Shown: positions 57,301 to 64,000 of the stretch, piece by piece
Position numbering within the stretch: position 1 is the first letter of the stretch
Layout of the letters: every line of letters starts with the position of its first letter
Assembly: GCA_029449245.1 (NCBI GenBank)
Contig: JANATF010000018.1
Location: forward strand, 248,001-312,000
Length of the DNA stretch: 64,000 nucleotides
Reading direction: 5' to 3'
From: Mortierella alpina
Lineage: Eukaryota > Mortierellomycota > Mortierellomycetes > Mortierellales > Mortierellaceae
Notes under the pieces: model-generated
The model's database searches: none
What the model saw: the letters and a program-made list of their open reading frames with translations, nothing else
What the model was told of the DNA's origin: nothing
Translations under genes and position numbers: made by a program

Positions 57301-58353
57301 GCTAACGGAGAGGCACCTTACCTGACCGTTTACCTGGTCGACATTGTGAAGGGAAGCATTCTTTATCAGGCCACTCATGAAAACGTGGGTCTGGAGCAGC
57401 CAATTCTTGCTACCCAGTACGAGAACAACGTCGTGTACACGTTCTGGTCCGAGGGAGAGACCTCCACCTCCGCAAAGGGTTTCCAGGCTGTCGCATTAGA
57501 GCTTTTCGAGAGCAAAGCCCGCAACCAGCGCTCCCAGAGGTAAGAAACAATTTTTGTCGTTAATAACATGTCGTTTGCAGGTTGCCAAAACTCCTTATCG
57601 TCAATGAGTGGACACCTCTGAGAACTTTAGAACTAACGAATTTTGTCCCCGTTGTTGATTTAATAGCGATACATTCTCTTCATTCGCTGCTGAGCGCCCC
57701 GATGTCATTGCTCAGTCCTTCCCCTTCCCTCACGCTGCCACCGCTATTGGCGTGACCTCAACAAAGGCTGGAATCTCATCCAAGGACATTCTTTTTGGAC
57801 TCTCTCGCCAATCTATCATGGCCATCAACAAGCGGTTGCTCGACCCCCGTCGCCCCACTTCCGCCCCCACCGCCTTGGAGAAGGAGGAGATGCTGTACCC
57901 TTACGCCCCTCTTCCCGATGACCCTCGCATGTTCTTGTCCTACCACCGCGATGTGGCTGGTGTCAAGAAGATTGTCACCTCTCCTACGCTCTTGGAATCC
58001 ACCACTGTGGTCGTTGCCTATGGACAGGATGTGTTTGTCACCAAGCATGCGCCTTCCAAGACCTTTGATATCCTGAACGAGGACTTTTCAAAGTCGCAGC
58101 TGATGCTGACGATGGCGGTCCTGGTTGTGATCTTGGTTGTGACAGCTCCCATGGTAAGCAAACACAGGATGAAGAATATAGGAGACGTGTGTGTGGGGGG
58201 GGGGGGGGGGGGGAGAGGAGGGTGTTCTGACATTTCATTATACAAGGTCAAATGGATCACTGTGCGTTTCAGCTCGCCTAACTATGCTTCGTCTTGTATA
58301 TTTTTACGTTGGTGTAGATGGAGAAGAAGATGCTCAAGGAACTTTGGTATTAG
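54303..58353 (+). CDS. EMC1: ER membrane protein complex subunit 1
   Basis: Eight exons: 54303-54436, 54576-54703, 54828-54887, 55006-55553, 55701-56684, 56797-57539, 57667-58153, 58318-58353; 1039 residues. A signal peptide covers about 1-34. The lumenal PQQ-like beta-propeller follows: WIGTPHLAAL, VFVATDKNTVASVKAKTGEL, VWRQVLPENEPIHALRVVSG, NEFHARLLDAKTGQALWEVS. The C-terminal DUF1620 part has SFPFPHAATAIGVTSTKAGI, KDILFGLSRQSIMAINKRLL and SYHRDVAGVKKIVTSPTLLE. A single TM at about residue 1010 is followed by a short tail encoded by a 36-nt last exon. EMC inserts TM helices of polytopic proteins, including first TM segments of GPCRs, into the ER membrane. All splice sites are GT-AG and keep the frame. 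Intron 7 contains a G19 run (58195-58213). Confidence 0.93.
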
Positions 58354-59225
58354 GGGAGGAGACAGGACACCGGATCTGTATACAAAAGCACAAAAAAAAC
58401 AACTGGAGCATACCCAGGGCTCACACTACTGCTATAGAGAATGGAAAAATAAAAAAAAAGGGAATCATCCGTTAACAATGCGAAAGGGAGCTGAGAAAGC
58501 ACAGTGGACTGAAGCAAGCAAAAAAAAAACGACAAAAAACTTAGTCAGCTTGCTGTCTTGCGATAGAACGGCGTTTCAAGCACGATGAACTTCAAATATT
58601 TGCTGTCACCCGGATCATAGTGCCAACAGCCAGAGCAGCCATCGCTTAGTTCTCATGGTTGTGAGACGCCGTCGTGCCTTCTATTGGGCTTGCTAGTCTC
58701 TTCCCTCTCGAGCTGAGATTGAAACGGAGTTCACGGCGCTAGGACCCAATCGTTGTCTAAAAAAAAATGAAACACGACTCATACGCGTATCAAAACGCGT
58801 CTTTCTCCGAAAAGGGGACAAGTTGTCCCGCTACTACATCGATGACTATCTGAAATAGCTGATGCTCTTGAAATCGACCCGCGACGGATAATTCAGCTTG
58901 TCGGTTTAGAACACAAAGGGAAAACGCCGTCCATCCTATCGATGATCCATCGCCGAAGGAGCTGACGAATGCCAAAAATAGAGGGCGCCGAGAAACGTCA
59001 AGCATAAGCATGTCGTGAATGGGATCATAAATCAAAGCAGCAACGTCCTCCCCGGCGCTCCTATTTTTTTTAACTCCTTCGCCGTCTAACAAGGCACTGC
59101 ATAGAGGGGACACCTCAGGAAGGAGAATGTCATTGAAGGCGTAAGCCCTAAGTCGGCATCACGCACTGTCTTGGAGCCAAGAAACCACTTCCGAGTTGCA
59201 ACTCCCTGTGTCAAGAAAGCACCAA
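58354..59225. other. Intergenic, no supported gene
   Basis: A minus-strand frame at 58790-59113 (ALIYDPIHDMLMLDVSRRPL) looks slightly protein-like but has no partner or recognisable family; it may be a relic. Confidence 0.4.
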
Positions 59226-59226
59226 A

Positions 59227-59252
59227 GCGGCGCCCCCAAGCGGCGCCCCCAA
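59227..59252. promoter_or_regulatory. Two 13-bp direct repeats upstream of defensin-like gene 4
   Basis: GCGGCGCCCCCAA occurs twice head to tail, ending 15 bp before a TATAAATA box. This is a typical place for activator sites; the C-run could suit a C2H2 zinc-finger protein. Confidence 0.5.
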
Positions 59253-59267
59253 GCTCGGAAATCAGGA

Positions 59268-59275
59268 TATAAATA
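59268..59275 (+). promoter_or_regulatory. Probable TATA box of defensin-like gene 4
   Basis: TATAAATA, 234 bp before the ATG at 59502. Confidence 0.55.
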
Positions 59276-59501
59276 CAGGGATGTAGGATGGTTTCCTCAT
59301 TCTCTCCTCAGCGACCTTCACAACCAACACTCCCATATCAAACGTCCTTAGCAAAGAAAAAAAAACGTTTCCATTCCAATTGGACCTTCTTCCTCAAGTT
59401 ACAAGACGTGTCGAACTGCCCTACTCCTCAAAGCTCAAGAGTCTCACACTATCCACCGTCCTCAAGTAAGCCTCAAGAAAAAAAATCTGCTTCTTCTCGC
59501 G

Positions 59502-59702
59502 ATGACCTCCTCCGTTTCCAAGTACACCCTGTTCGCGCTTGTGGCCTTGATCGCCACAGTTTTGCTCGCTCAACCGGTCAGGGCGGGTCATGGTTGCTGG
59601 AAATTTGACGACACTGAGTGTAACCAATTTTGCCGCGATGTGCTCCACCGTGGAGGTGGTCACTGTACAGGATTTCTCGATCAGGAGTGCGAGTGCTTTT
59701 AA
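59502..59702 (+). CDS. Secreted defensin-like (CS-alpha-beta) peptide 4
   Basis: A 66-residue precursor with signal peptide about 1-28 (ending PVRA). Mature part starts GHGCWKF. Cys pattern: C-x7-C-x3-C-x10-C-x7-C-x-C, with Gly-Gly-His before Cys4. The N-terminus (SKYTLFALVALIATVLLA) resembles that of peptide 1 (TKYTFFSLIVAATVALLL), and both mature parts begin with HGC. The two are probably paralogues about 22 kb apart. Antimicrobial or signalling role is inferred from the Cys pattern only. Confidence 0.75.
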   Translation: MTSSVSKYTLFALVALIATVLLAQPVRAGHGCWKFDDTECNQFCRDVLHRGGGHCTGFLDQECECF

Positions 59703-60832
59703 TTCAATTACCATCTATTCGCACTCAAAAACTACTCCATGAACCTGATCATGGAGTGACCGCAGAGATGTGACAAAAGCGCCGGTACCTTAATGAGAAA
59801 AGAATGATAATAAAACAACGCCAACAAACGCGCCTTTTTTGTTTTGTAAAAGTATTAATATATGGCACGTTTTCTCCCAACCATAAGCAAATTCAGCTGA
59901 ACTCGGGCCACCTCGAGCTGGTGCAATTAGCGTTACCAGTCGAGTCGGTTTTTAGCCGATTATAGAAAATTGGCTAGCCAATCGACCGTGATTTATGTAC
60001 CCGGCTTAGCCGGGAAGATTGTGTTCATATGTGTGGGTAGTCAAAGAATCTCCAGAAATGAGGACCAGAGCTGCCATTAGCTCAGCGGTATCCCGCGTTG
60101 TCTTCCTGACGGCAGACCTCAGTTCAACACCAGTACACCGTAACAGTTCTTTTGTTCTAATTGATAATTTCGCCCACAGTGTTGTTTTCCAAATCTACAA
60201 GCATACGCGTACCCTTTTCACTGTTTTTTTTTTCTTTTTCGTGTGCATATCAGCCTGTTGAATCATAGCACGCTGCTATTTTTGGTATACAACTTAGGCC
60301 AGATGTAGATGATGAAAATGGCAGGAAAAAAAGGAAGGGCAAGAGAAGCAGATGCACTCCTACCATGTGCTCTTGCCATGTGCTATGCGTGTGCTTGTTT
60401 CTCGGTCCCTGCATTGATGCCAACAATATGCTGTTTCATTGTCTCCCGATGATAGGGTAATGTTTCTCTAGTATTACAGCGCGCGATGTAAATGGCCATG
60501 AACATTCAACAGCGATCGTCGCAGCTTTTTAGTTCTCTCTAGTCTCTACATCTCCTACCTTCTCCATCTCTCATTCTCTCGTACTCTCTCCCTCTCTCCC
60601 TCTCTCCCTCCCTTCTTGCATCTCCTGAGTCTCCTTTTCTCTCATTTCCTCTCCTTTCCTCTCCTTTTCTCATCCCTCTCATTTATTTCCTCTCCCTTCT
60701 GGTTTGCAAGGTTGTATGTAGGGTCCTGCCAATCAGTCTACTTCGATATCATAATATGCTCGCACTCTTTGCACTCCTGTCACATCTCCTTTCACAAAAG
60801 CATTTATTAAATTTTTACAACAAACCCCCCCC
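59703..60832. other. Spacer with inverted repeats, tRNA-like sequence and pyrimidine tract
   Basis: It holds a 6-bp-arm palindrome at 60000-60014 (CCCGGC-TTA-GCCGGG), the tRNA-like sequence listed next, and a CTCTCC-rich tract at about 60570-60690. Confidence 0.5.
60070..60140 (+). repeat. Degenerate tRNA-like sequence, possible SINE head
   Basis: TTAGCTCAGCGGTA matches the pol III box A well, and AGTTCAACACC about 43 bases on resembles box B. Between them GTTGTCTTCCTGACGGCAG looks like an anticodon arm with one extra base in the loop. The D-arm does not close and the T-arm is poor, so it is not a working tRNA. A T-rich stretch follows at 60223-60238. Confidence 0.4.
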
Positions 60833-61948
60833 TCATTGATCGCTTGGCTCCAAGAAGTCCATCGCTTTCTTGGCCAACACCAGCTTAGAAGCCATGTGGT
60901 CTGCAAGTCGTCCTCTCTTGACAGAGACGACATTACCAGCATCGCTGAAGAGCTGCTCTGAGGGGACTGAGGTTTCTTGTGGTATGGATGAAAAAACGAG
61001 GCGACCTTGGCTTCGATGGTCAACTTGATTTTTGTATCCATACCGTCGTGGCAGCTCTTTCCTGAAGGTCTCCAGAATCTTCAAGTTAGCCGAACTCAAC
61101 ATCGGCTGCGAAGCTACTTCGTCTGGATGGACTTCCTTGATGTTCTTCTTAAGAACCGCGACCGCCGGTGGCACGTGCGCCGTTGTAACATAACTCTGTC
61201 CGCTGAACCAAGTCGTAAGCTCCTTGAATGGGGCAAGAACTTGGGCCACGGCGCCGGACATTGCCCATTCTTCCTCGGAGAGCAGGAAAAGCTCGAGCTT
61301 TCTGGCCTTTGGTGTGTCGTCATACTCGTCCTTCAGGTATCGCATTACCTTCGGGAAGAAATGGCGCAGGACCACCAGTCGCTCCAGCATATCGTACTTG
61401 GAGTTCCACCGGGTCTCAACAGGGAGAATGACACCCAGTGGTCCGGACTTTGCCGAGGACCTCTCCTGAACCTTCTGCAGAATCTGGTTTAGATAGTGCT
61501 TGTTGTTGAACTCCAACGCAAGGGCCTTGCATTTGTCCAACAACGTCTTGACAGCAGGGCTCTTGCTGATACCGTACTTGATAGCCAGCTGGAGGGAGTG
61601 CGCGATACACCCAAACCAGACCACGGATGCGAAGGCGGTGTGCGGATTCATGGGCTTGCTGAACATATCGCCGACACACTTCATGGCACTGGCGTTGTCC
61701 GAGGTTATCGAGAACAGGCGATGGTCTGCGACCGACCTCCAGAGACTCCACTTGGTCAACATATCAACTACATTGTGAAAAAAATAGGAGTTGATAAAAG
61801 GAAAGGACATAAAAAAAGGAGACGAGCTTTGGCTTTATATTTTCACTTACTCTGTATGTCATGGGTGGATTCAGCTATGTAAGGATGCTCAAAAAGGTTC
61901 AATGCCAACTACCACAGCCTTCATTTCAAATGACGGTGTAAGCCAATG
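60833..61948 (-). mobile_element. hAT transposase relic
   Basis: The minus strand carries HWLTPSFEMKAVVVGIEPF, a one-base frame slip, then EHPYIAESTHDIQ. An intron at about 61769-61861 follows, then DMLTKWSLW, FSITSDNASAMK, CIAHSLQLAI, RWNSKYDMLERL and, at the C-terminus, the hAT dimerisation motif TSVPSEQLFSDAGN followed by KRGRLADHM. Roughly 100 residues before that motif appear deleted, and the N-terminal part is cut off at about 61948 by the LINE. It cannot be active. Confidence 0.85.
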
Positions 61949-61950
61949 GA

Positions 61951-64000
61951 CTGTCAAAGAACGAACAATCTATCGGGCGACCGATAAAAAATACCGTTAC
62001 TTGGCGAACGTATATTTCGATGCCCAAAAGGAACGAGAGTGACCAGGACCACTGGGATCGGGTGAAAAGAAAGATCAAATCACAGTGTATATCCTTCTCC
62101 ATCACACACAAAGCGAACACAGTTTCTCGATCACGGACCTTACACAGTGACAGGATCCACCTGCTCGGCCTTCATGAAGACGCCTTGGCGAACGATGACC
62201 CCCTCGCTGTCCTCATCCAAAACGATCTTCAGAAAGTCGAAGACGAACTGGACTCGCTTACTCGCTCTGACCTGGAAGGACTAGCCCTCAGGGCGGGTCT
62301 GAAATGGACCGAAGAGGGCGAGAGGAGCACTCAGTATTTCTTCAACACTCTCAAGCAACGCCAACAAAAACGCCTCATTCCTTCACTTCAGGACCCAACA
62401 GAGGACGGCCTGATCTCAGAACCTGTAGCTATGTGTGCGTATGCTCGATCCTTTTACCAGACCCTCTACTCTCCAGAACCAGTAGACGACGCAGCCATCA
62501 ACCAGCTCCTAGTGTCTCTCGCTTCTCGCCCGAAAATGTCTACGGAAGACAACTCTGATCTGCTGTCCCCTATCGACTCTACACTCTTACAAGGCCTGGT
62601 GGACCACTCGCCCAGGGCACGCTCTCCAGGTGACGACGGTTTACCTTTTGAGCTCTACTTTCTTCTACTTCAGCACCCCCCTACAGCTGCTCTCTTGCTC
62701 CGAGTACTCAATGCAGCCCTGACGGACAGCGTCTTTCCCAAGTCCTGGCTCAGGACAGTCATGGTGCTCCTGTACAAAGGAAAAGGAGAACCAGCACATT
62801 TGGCCAACTGGCGCCCCCTGTCCCTCATCAACTGCGATGCCAAACTTCTGACTAAAGCCCTTACCTTCCGACTCCGCCCTCACCTTTGTCGCCTCATCAC
62901 ACCCTTTCAAACTGGATTTATCGAAGGACGACTTATCTCAGACAACGCCTTAGCTCTGTCATCGGCCATGGACCATTGCAGAGAAACGGACAACCACCAG
63001 ATTGGCATACTGTTCGATCAGGAGAAAGCCTATGACCGCATCCACCCACAGTATCTCCAGGCCGTACTTGAGGCATTTGGCTTCTCAAACAAGTTCACTC
63101 GCATTATTTCCTCCCTCTTTTTTCAAACCAACATTCGTCTCAACATTAACGGCTTCCTTGCAGACCCTTTCGTTCAAGGACGAGGACTTCGACAAGGCGA
63201 TCCCATCTCCCCTCTTTTATTCAACCTCGCATTCGAACCACTACTTCAGACCCTGCTCCAGGATCCTCGCTTACCTGGGTTAAATCTCCCGGAGCCCACA
63301 GACGCCCTGAAGCTCCTTGCTTATGCAGATGATCTACTTACCTTGATCAAATCCATTCCAGAATGGGAAGCCTTGAGCGGCATACTTGCCCTCTACGGCC
63401 AGGCCTCCAATGCCCGCGTTAACCTTTCCAAAACAATTGCCTTCCCACTCACTCGCCGTCCAAATGCGGAACTAGTCACCACGTTGACTGAAGCAGGAGT
63501 ACGATGGCACGATGAAAACACAGGCTCATCCCTACGGTACCTCGGATATCCGGTCCCCATCTGCCAGGCCCAGATCAGCCATCACTTCGACCTGCTCCTG
63601 GAAAAAATCCAAAGCTGCTTCCGGCTCCTAAGCCAACGCGGTCTATCAGTACTGAGCCGCGTCACCATTGTTAACGCCCTGGCCTTGTCCAAACTGTGGC
63701 ACTCCATCTGGGCATTCCAACCTTCCACACGATGGATCTCTCGGCTGAAGGCAGCTGTAGCTGGCTTTGTCTGCGTCAACAAACCACAGCCATCCTGGTT
63801 CACGATCTGCACTCCACGCCGCCTAGGGGGTTTGGGAGTCATCGATGTCGCTACCCAAGCTCTGTCCTTCCAGCTGAAAATCTTGCGCGGCATGATTAGT
63901 GATTCTCCTAGTGTGGGTCGCTCGATCCTGCTGCGTTTGCTCCAACATTACTCTGACACGAGCCATCCTTTGAGTGCACTGCTGGCGCCCACGAGCACGG
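61951..64000 (+). mobile_element. LINE (non-LTR retrotransposon) ORF2, 5'-truncated, open at the right edge
   Basis: One frame is open from about 61942 to the window end without a stop. It begins after the endonuclease (TWRTYISMPKRNES, DHWDRVKRKIKS). The reverse transcriptase follows: GLKWTEEGERSTQYFFNTLK, MVLLYKGKGEPAHLANWRPL, TPFQTGFIEGRLISDNA, FDQEKAYDRI (motif A), GRGLRQGDPISPLLFNLAFE (motif B), LLAYADDLL (motif C with the YADD box) and LRYLGYPVP. All catalytic positions visible look intact. The start lies inside the hAT relic in the opposite orientation, as expected for a 5'-truncated insertion. Related to L1/Tad-type fungal LINEs. Confidence 0.9.

Noticed and set aside
58790-59113. Protein-like minus-strand frame after EMC1
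   Set aside because: No family, partner exon or duplicate was recognised; kept only as a remark.
1-64000. CRISPR array, prokaryotic operon or phage region
   Set aside because: No regularly spaced direct repeats with unique spacers; spliced genes and fungal families show the DNA is eukaryotic.

Overview
The window looks like nuclear DNA of an early-diverging fungus, most probably a Mortierella-type mould (Mortierellomycotina). The reasons are short GT-AG introns with ordinary fungal splice sites, fungal housekeeping genes (cytosolic ribosomal protein eS12, an Ssh4/Ear1-type ubiquitin-ligase adaptor, a double-DEP RGS protein, ER membrane complex subunit 1), and a mixed load of decayed DIRS, Ty3, Helitron, hAT and LINE elements. 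All gene models were read by eye: splice sites were chosen from GT-AG signals, frame continuity and agreement between paralogues. No database was consulted.

Layout. 1-8.4 kb is a tandem segmental duplication (period about 4.2-4.5 kb). Each copy holds DIRS retrotransposon remains and one secreted pepsin-fold gene whose two catalytic motifs are both altered. 8.7-9.3 kb is RPS12 (minus). 11.3-14.0 kb is the SSH4-like gene (plus). 14.5-17.4 kb is a graveyard of Helitron and Ty3-type fragments. 17.4-21.8 kb encodes a 1388-residue coiled-coil protein with two His-rich repeats (minus), and 22.3-23.7 kb a Myb/SANT-like plus coiled-coil protein (minus).

24.0-49.3 kb is the most distinctive region. 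It carries seven copies of one family of seven-transmembrane, receptor-like genes in two opposed arrays. R1-R4 lie on the minus strand at 24.0-32.5 kb and R5-R7 on the plus strand at 41.0-49.3 kb. Every copy with a complete gene structure has three exons, and the middle exon is exactly 125 nt in all six. Most copies end in a shared motif close to V-Y-G-x-P-Q-Q-A-F-R-x-L-G-I. R1 is frameshifted, R2 is only a tail fragment, and R3 has two small deletions that throw the tail motif out of frame, so the locus shows gene birth and decay. Between the arrays are a DIRS gag relic, a four-TM protein, an F-box/LRR protein and three small secreted defensin-like (CS-alpha-beta) peptide genes; a fourth such peptide lies at 59.5 kb.

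Directly beside the plus-strand array (49.6-52.3 kb, minus) is an Sst2/FlbA-type RGS gene, a family that shuts off G-alpha signalling. This fits the idea, which is inference only, that the 7TM proteins are G-protein-coupled. 54.3-58.4 kb is an eight-exon EMC1. 60-64 kb holds a tRNA-like SINE-type sequence, a broken hAT transposase, and a LINE reverse transcriptase inserted into that hAT copy and still open at the window edge.
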